The notes under the pieces: generated by a model | Told to the model about the DNA's origin: nothing | What the model saw: only the letters and a program-made list of their open reading frames with translations | The model's database searches: none | In this document: positions 46,834-58,314 of the stretch, one piece after another | Layout of the letters: every line of letters starts with the position of its first letter | Numbering within the stretch: the first letter of the stretch is position 1 | Source of the DNA: Ciona intestinalis | Lineage: Eukaryota; Chordata; Ascidiacea; Phlebobranchia; Cionidae | Direction of reading: 5' to 3' | Assembly (NCBI RefSeq): GCF_000224145.3 | Contig: NC_020168.2 | Coordinates: 5,844,241 to 5,908,240 of the forward strand | Length of the DNA stretch: 64,000 nucleotides | Translations under genes and position numbers: made by a program

Positions 46834-46839
46834 ATTAAA
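46834..46839 (+). terminator. Candidate polyadenylation signal for TAF13
   Basis: ATTAAA occurs 127 bases after the TAF13 stop and before the next gene start at 47045. It is the common single-base variant of the signal. Confidence 0.4.
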
Positions 46840-47044
46840 GAGATAAATGAACCCCCCAACAATTTTTCATCTTAGCATATTGTGTTACTAATGTTTATTA
46901 ATTGGTCCTGCTGCATTTCCTAATACTTTATTCTTGACTAGTATATCCAAGTATGTTTTATGCACTGCCCTAATTTTTCTTTATTGAATTTTTAAGGTTT
47001 GTAGCAAGTTCCCAAGCAGCTTTACTGCTATACAAATATCAAAC

Positions 47045-50000
47045 ATGTCAGGTGACTCTGCAGAACAAAATGGGTTCGAAACCAAGGATTCAGTCTGCAA
47101 ACTTCTTCAAAGGCACGTCAACTGCCTGTCTGATGAGAGCAAGATAACAAGGAAGAGAGGACTTATCGATCTGAGGAAGGAAACGATAGATCGTCACTTG
47201 GGAGGGATGCTGCTGCAGGAAATCTCGATCGAAGTCCTCAAACCGACGCTCAAATGTTTAGCTGACTCGTCTGAGAAAAATCGGGAGCTAGCAGCAAATT
47301 TAATCTCAAAATACATTTCTATTCTCCCGTCTCCCGAGGACACACTCGCTTACGTCATTCCTACTCTTGCTCAGCGCCTCGGCCAGCAAGAGATCACTGA
47401 ACCTTCGGAAGAGCTTCGTCTTCTTGTCCTCCAAGAAATCCTCTTCCCGTGTGTTGAGCTCAGTGGGAAGAAAATTGCGGGATACCTGGATGAGATGATT
47501 CAGATCCTCCAGCAACTGATTGTTGATCCTTATGCGGAAGTGCGGAAGACCTCATGTAAGTTGGCAGGATGTCTTGCAAGATCCATCCCGGAGTATTTTC
47601 ACATGCAATCTGAATCCTTGATCAAACCACTCATGCTGTCAATCACGCATCAACATTCAAAGGTGATTTGTAATGTATGGTATGAAAATACAATAAATTT
47701 AGCTTCAAGCATCAGTTCAAAAATGCTTTAGGATACAGCTTGAGTGAAAGCAAAAGGTGCATTCATATTCATATATCATATTGAAACTTATTCATCTTAT
47801 GTAACTTATCACACAAAAACAATACCTATATTAAATTGTAAGTGCACTCAAGACAATCAGAATGCATTTGGTTGGAGCTCTTTGTAAAATTTCTGCTCAT
47901 GCAAAAATTCTCTGCTCAGGTTCGAATTGCAGTAATCGAAGCAACTGCGGATGTCATTCAGTTCGGCAACGGTAAAAATGTTGATGATGTCATCTCTCAT
48001 CTGGCACAAAGATTTTTTGACCAATCAGCACAGGTATTGTATACATTAAAAAACACTTTATTACAAAAAAAAAACATAAAATAATAATTTTTATAAAAAT
48101 TTTGAAAATTTGCTATTGATAAAAGACTAGTGTATATATAAATAAGAAGAGGATTTTTTACGAAATAAATTTATAAAAATCAGTAATAAAAGTACTGTTT
48201 TCTGGTAAATATAAGAAATGTCCTTTAATGGGTAATAATAAGCAAAAGCTTTATTCAACTTTTTCCTACCGCCCATTTTTACACCAGGTGCGTATGACAG
48301 TAACTCGCATGATTGGGCGATGGTTGTTAGAACTTCCGGATCGTTATTCTTTCTTCTACAAGTTCATTCCTCTTATATTGACAAGTTTCAGTGACGAGAT
48401 GCCTGACATAAGGTGGGGTACTGAGTGAAATAAAAAAGTTTGTATTTAAATAAATATTCGGATCATTTTGTGATGATCTTTGTCTTAAACACATTGTGCA
48501 ACTAATATTTGGGTAGCTGTATTTTTATAATACAGTCTAAAAATGGGCCAATCCTGGCCTAAATCCTAGGATCCAATCATGGCCTGCCAAGTTGCCGGAC
48601 CTTACTCACATAGAATAGAATAAAATGGAAAATGTTAAAATCATGCAGAATTGAAGCGAGAAGGTTATGGCATGAAGCTGGTATGTTGTATCAAGAGGAA
48701 AATGAAGGCGATTTGAAAGATAAACTTGATTTTGCGCAACCCGCACCTTCTCTCTATCCTAAAGGAGGTGCGTGTTTTACATTCTATTTCAATTATATAC
48801 AATGCAGATGAAACATAACTATTACTTAATGGAACATATGTTTAGTTATCATTGAATAATAAACATGATAAGCAAGTGTTTATACTTAAGTATGATAACA
48901 AGTAATATATGAACTACCGTCATCACCCATTTACATTCTAAAAAAGTAAAATATATATATCTGAGGGTAAAACACTTTAGTATGATGAAAATTAAAAAGT
49001 AAAACTTAATTTTTATGCCTACATTTGGCGTCGCTTGGCCAAACTTCCACATACTTTCTTTTGTTGTACCATATAATACCATAATACCAATGTATATTAA
49101 ATACACAGTTGACCGACCATGCTTGGGTTGCCGTGAGCTCGTACATCGTAACTTGAGCAAGCTTACCACGGCAATTATCCGCGATTTAAGCGACTGGGTT
49201 CAAGACACGAGAGTGAAAACCTCCCAACTACTTTATGAGCTTTTACTTCATGCAGAGGATTATATAACTCAACACATGCAACCATTAATGCAGGCTTTAC
49301 TCAAAGCATGTGCTGATGATCAATCTGTAGTTGTACAAAGTGTAAGTTATCCATATCTTGTAACCTACATTATAAGTAAAGTATATAATTGATTAACTAT
49401 ACTGTAGTGGGCACTAGGGGTTTTCAAACTTTTTCATTTCATAACACGTTTAGAGCTAGATATGTTTGCACTACATTTTTAAACTGATATTTTAAAAGCT
49501 TGCACACAGCACAGGTTGTAATTTAATCACCATACCGCATTTTTAAAGTCCTGTTTTGCAGTTTTACACAATTCATGCCTAAACGTTACAAATTAATGTT
49601 AAAGTACAAAGTTTTATAAAATGCACTTGTTATTTCCTGGCACACAGTTTAAGAACCATGTTGTATCAGCTACCAAGGTCAGGTCTTATTTAAGATTAAG
49701 TTGGATTAAATCCTAATGCTTTCAACAGTTTAATTACACTCAACATAGCATTGTAGCATGAAGCGGTGATTTCAAATGTAAACATGGTACAATCAATAAA
49801 TAATTGAAATTAAATATATTGATGTTTTCAATTACTGTATGTCTGTGTACCTGTGCTAAAACATCAAAGCCAAACAAATGCTTCAATAAATGTTAATTTA
49901 AAATTGTTTAAACAGAATTTTAGGTTTAACTCTTTATTTTTATTGAGTAAAAAATTAAATATATTTATATTAAGCATTTTTATAACATGCTGTTTTATAG

Positions 50001-53000
50001 TTAATATATTTTATGATCAGTTTAGTTCATTAAAATAAATGAATTTAACCTATTTATCCTTGTATGGGAATAACAACACAATAAACTACTACCATACAAA
50101 TTTTTCAGGCTTTAAAATGCTGCAATTTGATTGGTGCGTTCGTAAATCCAGAAATCTTTTGCAAGTTCCTAATTCAAGCTGTTCGAATGCACCAAATTTC
50201 CCCACAACCTATAATGGTAAGTATGTAATTGTATATGTCCTGTTTGGGTTGCAACTTTTGCTATTTATAAAGGGTGTTTAGTTTTGTAAAGTCAGTGTGT
50301 ACTGTTCCAATAATAATTCCAAAGGAGCAGCTGATTGAGGTGTTTAGAAACAAATTAAGAAGGTTCCTTTCCAAACCTGTATTGATGCTTATGAGAGTCA
50401 CTTTTGTAAACATTCTTTGTATACTAAATGGAACAATAAAATGGAATGAAATTGAAAACATTTTGACCTATTATATTATATATACCTTTTTATTTAATTT
50501 TTTATTTCTTAAACTTAAACCACCTCAAAAGTGTAATGTTATAATACAGATAATAGCTGCTGTAATAGAAGGTTGTTCTGATGAAGTTTTGGGCGAAAAA
50601 CTTCTGGAAATTTTGAGTTTGCTCGTTGACCCCGAAGTTTGTCAAGCATCGGAAAAGGTAAAGTTCATTTTTTGTTTTCAGAAAATATTGTTTTGGTTTT
50701 TGAAGCAGCTTATTTGTTGTGAATAATTAATATGATATTGCACACCATATGTGTATGGTGTGATAAATGGAACAGAGGTTTAATTAGTTTTTAAATTAAT
50801 GCTGTGTAATTGTATTTTCTGCCCATTCTGTTCAACTGTTACATTATAACTCTCAAACCATATGTTGGCTATTACAGAATTTTGATGAAGTAATTGATTG
50901 AAACTAAATTGGATATGTCTGTTTAGGCCGTGCTTAGATTAATATGAATTCTAAACAATTTCTAACATGTGTTTGTGTAACATTGTAAAGTATTAAGTGT
51001 ATGTGCATAAAACACTGAAATCAGAACAGGAGGATGAAAATACGATGTGGTGAGGGTCTAAAACCTTTAAAATGCTCAATCTAACTGACTGGTTTCAGAA
51101 AACTTATATTAACTCCTTAGGGACGAGTAGTGCAAATATGCATTTTGAAACAGGTGTTCACATAAAAGTTCATAATTTTGTTTATAGTAGGTAAAATTTC
51201 TTACAGTTGGTTTTATTTGAAAGAGGAAGGAATTATCCACCAATATAACGTTTGAAAAAGGCATCATAGCATTTAAAAGTTTTTACCAAACTTGATTTGA
51301 AAACCGTAATGTATTTTTTAAGAAGATGGTCTATATTCTGCCCAAAAATCAAGGTTTTAACGTCATTCTGTCCAATAAAAGCGATTTTATTTGATCTCTA
51401 TGTTGCTCTAGGGCTTCCCCGTCTAAGTTACCGGTTAAAAATGTGGTTTTGCGTAAAAACGGCTATGTCAGCTGTTTTTGCAAGTTTTTTAGGTATTCTG
51501 AAGCAATTTTTACATAAATTATGTTTTTGTGTGTATAATCTAACTTCATTTTGCTTCTGCATGTTGTTTCTACCTTTACATTCATAATAAATCGGTTTTG
51601 GCAAGTTTTGTTACGATTTTAGCGAAAATGAACTTTCAAAAAATGACGTCATCAGGTTATAAGTGACGTAATTGACCCCTTTGACGTCACCAATTCAAAC
51701 AATCATTTTAGTTAGGTAGTAAACAAACCAGGAATCAACTTTGCACTAGATTCCTTATGTATTTTTTACCTAAAAACCCAAATTACACATAAATACAAGA
51801 TTTCTTATGACGTCATTCAAAATTTGATGACGCCATCAAAAAAATCAAAATACAATCTTGTAGGAATTTTTTCAAAGAACAAAAGTCTAATTGATCTTAT
51901 TTCGCCAGCACAAACACCTGTGTCGCTAGAGAGCAATATGTGACAGTCGGTCAAAAATGAAAATTTGTTAAAATATATCTCGTCCCCAAAGGGTTAATAA
52001 AGCCTATAAGTACGTACTACCATACATGTTATAAGGCTTCCTATAGAACAGCTCAATTAAAGTCAAAAATAAAAAAATGTGTGGTTCTGCAAGGAGAAAT
52101 TTAGATATATCATCACAATGTACCCCCAACACATATTTCCATCTAAAACAAACATTCCCAGAGTGAATATCATCTTGCTCTCATCTCCTGTGTTAATGGG
52201 ATCACCAACGTTTGTCAAGATCGAGTTAGCGACATCAGTCTTCAACTATTCACCCTCGTTATTACAGTAATTGCTCTCAGCAATTCCGAAGATGTTTTAA
52301 AACAGGTTTCTTCCCTATTATGTTTGATTAACTGTTAATGTTTGAAATACAAAACTTATACCAACTTTTTTCTATTATACCAACTTTTTTCGATTTTTTG
52401 ACATCTCTTGTTTTTTTAGAGTGTTTTTATTTGGAGTTAAGTGTTTTTTGTGTCAATATTTTTTTGTGTGTTTTTGACAGTGTTTTACTGTTCTTATTTT
52501 AATTAAAACTTTTGTACAAATTTTCACATTAACCTCCAAATCCCCTCAGTGTGATGAATCCTTGTTGAATATCTCGGAATCTCTTGGAATATCGGTACAA
52601 GATCTCTATGTTCGACACACAAGGGAAGTATTGGACTCCATGCGATCATCATACAAGGAATGGACGATGTATTCGGTTGAACAAAGAATATTTGATTCAC
52701 TTATCTCAAGAGCAGGTCAGTTTTACTGTATAATGTTTAATAGGGGGTTGGTATATTAAATTTTAGGGTTGCTACCTTTGTGGGCGTATTATGTCTTTGG
52801 CCAAGACATTTAACAGCAGTTGCTTCAACCCAGTGGTCCCAATGGGTTGTCCAAATTATCAGTCATACAGATGAAAAAAGATTAAAAAATTGTGTAACAC
52901 ATATCATTGCATTATAATATTTTATTACTATTAATACTTTATGATAACGCATAAAATTGCATTGTAATAAACATTTCAATACAATATATATGATAACACA

Positions 53001-54727
53001 AGTATAAACCACAGGTCCAGTAGTTGGTGAGGTTCTTGAACAAGTCATGCCAATGTTGGAAGTTAATCTCAACCCACAGAAGGATCCAGAACTTCGACTT
53101 AAGTTTTTCACTTTACTTTCAAAGTTATTGATGGATACAAGGCAAACTTTGGATTCTAAAAAGTTAGTAGCTATCAATGGTACAATATTACTTTTATGAC
53201 ACTTTTCCTGCGTTTTTATGCTTTTTTAGGCTTTTTTTGTTTCATCAAATTTTGAACTTTTTTAATTATATTTATTCAATCTGTTCATACATTTCATGTG
53301 TAAATACATTAATAAACTCACAGTTTTTTCACCAAACCTTTATGTATCTTTTCTAACAAATTAGCAATTTATTTAATATTCATTGCAATTTCAGAGAATT
53401 TTCCTCTGACCATGCGGAGACCATAATAACCAAAATGATCGCTCCTAATCTTATTTGGAAAGCTGGTCGAACCTCTGCTGCTGTGAGGACAATCGCTGTT
53501 GCCACCTTGTGGGCTCTTCTGAGGAGTGGATTAGTCCTCCGGGATGTTGGATGCAAGTTGTTTGAAGCTCTTCTTCCACAGTTAAAGTCAGCTTTGGATG
53601 ATGATGTAAAATCAACGAGACTCACAACAGCAAAAGTCCTAGCAAGGTGATTAATAGAAGTTTATTTTTCCTCTCACTAGTTGTTTGTGCTTACTTACCA
53701 GTTAAAATGTATGTAACTTTGTAAGTAACTATTTTCAGGAATGTTTTTGTAATGTATGACTGACAATTTAACTCCTAAAGAACCTCTTGGAACAAAAAAT
53801 CACCTAAAAAGTGTATTCTTCAAAGTTTCAAACACTTGAAATTTTTGCTCTGCCTTTAACGTACCATATCTGTTTACTAGGTTTTTGCATATTTGCGGAG
53901 ATTCTGCTGAAGTAGATAAAATACTCCACAATATTTACATGGAGTTACTCAAAAGATTAGATGATGCAAGTGATGAAATAAGGATAGCTGTCACCAAAAC
54001 ATGGAAGCAATATTTTAAGGTTAAACTTTGATTAAATGACTTTTATTTTTGTTCTCAGTTAAAATGTGTTTGTTTGTAAATTTGTGACTTTAAAATATAT
54101 ATGTGTGTTTTTATTAATCTGTAAAACTCTTATATTTAAATCTGTAACTGAAATCCTTCTTAATTCCTATACTGCAGTGCTTCAATGCTGCTACATACGA
54201 CCAGAGTTTATACCGAGCTCACTTAGAAGCAATGTATGGAGGTCTGCTTGTTCATATGGATGATCCAGATACTAATATTCAGGTTTCTGTAAGAGGTGAG
54301 TGGTAATTTATTACAAATAGATGTTGTGTGCGTGTTGGGGCAACTGTAGAATTATAACATTGGGGTTAATATTTTAGGATTTATAACATAGGTGACAATT
54401 TGTTTGAAATATATTTGTTTTATATGTATGGCTTAAAAAAAGGGTCCACTGAGTTAAAGCAATTGCTGTTAAGTGTCTTGGCGCATACATCTACAAGGTA
54501 GCAGCATCGAGCCTCGAACACATACCCTCTAGTCTAAAAACCGTCACTTTACCTATGCCAAGGCACCGCACATATGTTACATATTAATGTTATCTTACCT
54601 TACAGACGTACTTAAAGAGGGAGGAGTTCTATCGCCTAAAACGTTGCTTCTTGAAATAACTAAGGTTCGAAACAAGCACAGGACGTCGGCGTATTGTGAT
54701 CAACTCATTAAACATTTCGAAAATTAA
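47045..54727 (+). CDS. DNAAF5: Dynein axonemal assembly factor 5 (HEATR2)
   Basis: Fourteen exons, 47045-47662, 47920-48033, 48288-48412, 48649-48767, 49109-49341, 50109-50216, 50550-50657, 52162-52305, 52550-52715, 53015-53162, 53395-53646, 53881-54019, 54178-54295 and 54606-54727, give 2514 nt and 837 aa (human 855). The protein is a run of HEAT helices throughout. Stretches nearly identical to human include [72 protein letters not shown] and [10 protein letters not shown]. The family is cytoplasmic and helps fold and assemble outer and inner dynein arms before transport to cilia; human mutations cause primary ciliary dyskinesia. Intron 7 carries an 881-bp TTAA-flanked transposon. Sperm and larval ciliated cells are the likely sites of use in an ascidian (inference). 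Confidence 0.96.
50380..50475. mobile_element. Old MITE remnant in DNAAF5 intron 6
   Basis: The words GTAAACATTCTTTGTATACT and AAATGGAACAATAAAATGGA match the Cimi-1-like right half. The inverted ends are no longer clear. Confidence 0.4.
51113..51993. mobile_element. Non-autonomous piggyBac-like element with TTAA sites
   Basis: An 881-bp block flanked by TTAA at 51109-51112 and 51994-51997. Its ends are CTCCTTAGGGACGAG and, inverted, CCCTTTGGGGACGAG, with 12 of 15 positions matching. TTAA target duplication and C-rich ends starting CCYTT are hallmarks of the piggyBac superfamily. The interior holds one 96-codon frame (51297-51587) with no transposase-like DDD region that I can see, so the element looks non-autonomous. 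Five TGACG-type words lie in its right half. It sits in intron 7 of DNAAF5. Confidence 0.65.
51644..51835. promoter_or_regulatory. Cluster of CRE/ATF-like TGACGTCA words
   Basis: Three TGACGTCA palindromes (51644-51651, 51682-51689, 51808-51815) plus TGACGTAA (51664-51671) and TGACGCCA (51828-51835) fall within 192 bases. That density is not expected by chance in AT-rich sequence. All are inside the TTAA-flanked transposon, so they may simply be part of the element. Binding by CREB/ATF factors is inference. Confidence 0.4.
52366..52393. repeat. Short tandem repeat in DNAAF5 intron 8
   Basis: The unit ATACCAACTTTTTTC is repeated with a short TATT spacer. It is intronic, with no function evident. 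Confidence 0.5.
54455..54600 (-). mobile_element. tRNA-derived SINE-like fragment in DNAAF5 intron 13
   Basis: On the minus strand the segment reads GGTGCCTTGGCATAGGTAAA near its start and GTGTTCGAGGCTCGAT further on. The second is a fair pol III box B (GTTCGANNC) about 40 bases after a weaker box A-like word, followed by a tail with TTAACAGCAATTGCTTTAAC. Related pieces occur at 52790-52850 and 62762-62830, which supports a dispersed SINE family rather than a lone tRNA relic. The family name is not known to me. Confidence 0.45.
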
Positions 54728-55201
54728 AACGTAACCTGTTGTGCAGCAAAATGTATTTTGTAAGTTTTATTTACCATCGTTGCTAAAATTTGCAATTTGT
54801 AATTTAGAAAATTTCCTGTTTTGCTGTTATAATTTGAATATGTATCACTTTATGTGCGTTTTTTATACTGTGGCCTTGTATACTGTAGTGTGAAATTTAC
54901 AACATGCTTTTTTAACTTTCTGTTATCTAATTCGACAGATTAGCTAGAGAAGTTACAAATAAGGAGCTATGTTTAAAAATCTATCCATAAACAATGACTT
55001 TTGTCGTAAATGCTTTACAATCGCCATTGCTGGTCTACTGTAAGCGTATATACTTCGGTGTTCCTAGCAGAAAATATTCCGACTGCTATTTCGGTATGCA
55101 ATTTATTTTGCGAATACGCTATTGCAAGTACAATTATGCGGCGCGTGTATGCTAAATATGTTCTGAAAACCACTTCATTATCATTTCCGTATCAACCAAT
55201 G
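54728..55201. other. Convergent 3' region between DNAAF5 and the lectin gene
   Basis: 474 bases between two genes that run toward each other. It must hold both 3' UTRs. No strong AATAAA was found close to either stop; nothing else is recognised. Confidence 0.45.
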
Positions 55202-56874
55202 TCACTGACGCGTAGTTGGTCTTTCGCACAAGACGTGTGCCGGGTTATAACACGGAGTATCATTCCATTGGTAAGGCTCACGTGCTGTGATAAACGCACA
55301 GTCTTCTCCTTGGTATTCGTTGTTTCTGCTGTCGTTTGGTTCAACATTCAACCAGTTGGTCCAGTAATGCTTGGCAAGTCTACCATCGTCCCACACCCAA
55401 ACACCTTCGTTCTCACGGTCAGTTAACCCGATGTATGTATACAACGACGATTTTCGGAAGAGCTTTTTTAGGGCACTGTGAATATAAAACATAGGAGTTG
55501 TTACCTTTTTCGCGTTGCAGATACTGAGAACAAGAATTTTTTCTTACATACACATAAAAGTCTATGCAGTAAAGAAACGAGGCTATATACTCTTGTGAAG
55601 TTTAATACTTACTTAAAAGTTTGTTGCTGCCGGACTCCAACTGTTGCAATCTTTGCTCCCATATTCTCACAACTTGCTCGCGCGTCGTCATAACTTAAAG
55701 CTATGTAATCCCAACGTATCTTGTATTCGTAACCGTTTCCCCCGTCATACCAGCCTGCGAAAAATTGCTTACGTTGGTGCTCTTTTATAGATACTACCAC
55801 CGTCCAAGAAATTAGTCACTCACAAAGTAAGTAGAACTCGTAGCGGGAACAAGGTGTAGACACCTTGCATGTCTTATTACTTGTACATCGTGTCTATCGT
55901 TATATCCCGCTACACGGGAATAATTAAAAGACGTAAAGATATTTCATCCATACATGTTGGTACAATCAAACATTAGGGTTTTTACTTAATAACTTCAATT
56001 GAGTAGATAAAAATACATTCCACCGAAAAATTCAATCCATATAAGGATACCTCTGTTGTAATCACCCAGCGTGGTACGAAGATGGTCCAGTGACAAAGTT
56101 CTTTCGATACGTTTTACACGAACTGCATAAAAAAAAGTATAGTTCCATTTATTACAAATTATTTTAAAAACAAAAGTAACCAGAATTACCTTCCACGATT
56201 CGTAGATGACTTTTCAGAACTGCTAGCATTGCGTCTGCGTAACAATCAAATATATGCGTTTGCTCACAAATTTCGTTAAAACGGATTTTAAAAACATCTT
56301 ACCTTGCTGCCTACGCTTTCGTTTCTCATGTCTGATCGTTTCATTGAGCCTCTGGTGTAACCGAAGCACCACGTCTGTAAATTATTTTTTGTTAGTTTTT
56401 AATTTTAATGTTCCTTTAGGGTGGGGTAAGATGGGACATTTCATCCTTTTGTTCCCGCCCAGATTGGTAAAAAACGAAAAATGTTCAAAAAATTATAGAA
56501 CCGTAGTCCGCGACTCCAAAACAGCCTCATTAACTGTTAGAAGAAGATCTGGGAATATAGATTATTTTATGTTGAACGCATCCCATCTTACCCCACAGTA
56601 CGCATTTTTCGTTATTCATTAGTTTTTATCGTCATTTATTAACTTATATTCTACCAAACACGGGAAAAATCCTACTGTGTATTTGTTCCAGTTCCACGTT
56701 ACTTTCGCTGGATCGCAGGGGTATGTTGACGTTACTTATGGAATCGTTGGATGAACAAACTGCAGAAACATGGCACGACCCTGCCTCTGCTATATTGTCC
56801 GTTGTTGCATGCTGTGAAAGAACTGCAGTTGCTGACAATACGAATATTACTGTGAGCTGTGCAACGAACAACAT
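55202..56874 (-). CDS. Secreted C-type lectin with coiled-coil neck
   Basis: Six exons on the minus strand, 56874-56655, 56374-56303, 56234-56190, 56122-56051, 55754-55613 and 55475-55202, give 825 nt and 274 aa. A signal peptide (MLFVAQLTVIFVLSATAVLS) is followed by a ~50-residue polar stretch. Three small exons then encode a helical, heptad-like neck (VVLRLHQRLNETIRHEKRKR, LAVLKSHLRIVE, VKRIERTL). The C-terminal C-type lectin domain runs from about residue 138. It has the canonical four Cys, the EPN triplet (VEPNDS) and WND (QWNDTPC), which together predict calcium-dependent binding of mannose-type sugars. Oligomerisation through the neck would resemble collectins without collagen. The donor of exon 1 could also lie ~15 bases earlier (ATACACA|GTAGGA), in the same phase, which would make a more continuous coil. 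An ATG at 56910 would add 12 residues before the signal peptide. Confidence 0.87.
56414..56600. mobile_element. Cimi-1-like MITE in the lectin gene
   Basis: The ends AGGGTGGGGTAAGATGGGAC and CGCATCCCATCTTACCCCAC are inverted relatives. The interior includes AAAAATTATAGAACCGTAGT and CGACTCCAAAACAGC. It lies in the first intron of the lectin gene, about 55 bases from the exon 1 donor. Confidence 0.75.
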
Positions 56875-57638
56875 CCTTTCTGGTGAACCTGTGATCAAAT
56901 AAAGTTTCATAAAAATAAACTTTAACCAGTTAAGTTTGAAAACGTTATCTTTCCTAAACTTTTGTTCGTGTCCTGCTAAACTATCCTGGGGGATAATAAA
57001 GAAATTCTCTTCTGGTTATTATACGCACAATCAAAAAATGCGTAGGCCAAAGAATGCTGCAGCCCACGCAAATATTTCTGCAAATGAACACCAACGTGAA
57101 CTATCGAATCGCCAAAGGCATAAGGTCTAATACGAGCCATACTCCAGTGGTTGGGCGCTTGCATCGTCACCAACGGATACTGTATTCGATGCTTGATGCT
57201 GATACCACTTTGAATGTGCGTGTATTCAAGCAAGACACTTAACAGATATCGCTCTAATTCGTTACTTACTATATTGGGTTGCCCATAGATTGTCAACCAA
57301 ACGTTTTTTACGAAACATATCGATATCTATTGGACACGCCTAATGGTTTTGCAAACTACTCAACCATGACTGGCGGTGCAAACAAACAGTTGGTTACAAA
57401 TTACGAGAAGTTTTACTACAATAGAAAACATGTTTTATATTTGGTTTTAAAGAATAAAGAAGAGTTGAATGATTGTGAGTAACTTTGCAGACGAAATTTG
57501 ATGCAGTGCAATTGTTTGTTGGAGTGTATGAGGTTTGTTATGGTCTTGCAGGGGACAGGCAATCCAGCGCTGTATATTTTTACTTTTTATGATATTTAGT
57601 TTATTAATGTAACCCATAAGCAGTTTGAATATTTGGCA

Positions 57639-58016
57639 TTAGTGAAGAATCTTCTGATACGTTACAGATAAGGCTGGTGGGAAGTTTTAGAGGTTGGTAG
57701 TTAGTGATTGGCAGTATGGCAGATCCAGACTGCAGAGTATGGCAGGTGCATGCGCGATTTTTTTACAGACTTTTGATGATGCACGCCACAATGTGTCCCA
57801 CGCACGCCAATTAATTAAACAAAGAAAAAAATACGTATTAAATTAAGTGAGATTTCCTAACGTGGCTTGAAAATGTACATGCTTCGCACTCAGATTTTTA
57901 ATGATAGCACGCGCGCACGCGAAAAATAACCGTCTTGCACGCGCGAGATCTCGTCAGGACCTGCCATACTCTGCAGACTGGTGGCAGATAACGTCTGGTG
58001 GAGGACTCATCACTAG
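57639..58016. mobile_element. CTAGTGAAGAAT-ended element, split by a younger insertion
   Basis: The left end TTAGTGAAGAATCTTCTGAT and the right end GACTCATCACTAG are inverted relatives. The left interior (AGGCTGGTGGGAAGTTTTAG, GAGGTTGGTAGTTAG) matches the complement of the element at 4258-4440. The block is 378 bp, of which 248 are the nested element and one target repeat, leaving about 130 bp of host element. This dates it as older than the nested insertion. Confidence 0.6.
57733..57973. mobile_element. hAT-like non-autonomous element nested in the above
   Basis: 241 bp bounded by CAGAGTATGGCAGG and its perfect inverse CCTGCCATACTCTG. A direct repeat CAGACTG abuts each side (57726-57732 and 57974-57980). 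Ends of the CAGNG type with a 7-8 bp target duplication fit the hAT superfamily. The interior is unusually rich in CG steps (GCGCGATT, ACGCACGCCA, GCGCGCACGCG) compared with its surroundings. No coding capacity. Confidence 0.65.
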
Positions 58017-58314
58017 CACCGATTGCTCCAGTGGTCTCCAATGGCTTATATAAATTGTCAGCCGTAAATAAATTAAAAACTAATCACCCATAAATTTACA
58101 TATACATCGTATGTCGTAACATATGTATAAAACCCACATTTGTTTTAACGGCCAAGGTTGGCCCGCCATGAGTGGATAAATCAGGTAAACCCATCATTCA
58201 CATTTAGCTCTTTTATATTGCTCTACCCGTATTGGTACAAATTAAGCATTAACAAATATAACAACTATACAGTCAAATTCAGGTTTAGTTTTAGTTGATA
58301 AATAAGATGACAAT

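Larger units (their letters stand above)
56875..58314. other. Bidirectional spacer between lectin gene and CEP152
   Basis: About 1.4 kb between divergent starts, so it should hold both promoters. It contains the nested pair of repeat elements at 57639-58016. Open frames near 56976-57482 on both strands lack domain or splice support and are not annotated. Confidence 0.5.

Noticed and set aside
51297-51587. 96-codon frame inside the TTAA element as a transposase
   Set aside because: Too short, with no DDD-type catalytic pattern or zinc-ribbon Cys/His cluster visible.
54455-54600. Functional tRNA gene
   Set aside because: Box A is weak, no acceptor stem pairing was found, and related pieces elsewhere fit a SINE better.
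56976-57482. Open frames on both strands upstream of the lectin gene
   Set aside because: They overlap one another, have no domain, and sit in a divergent promoter spacer. Nothing marks them as genes.
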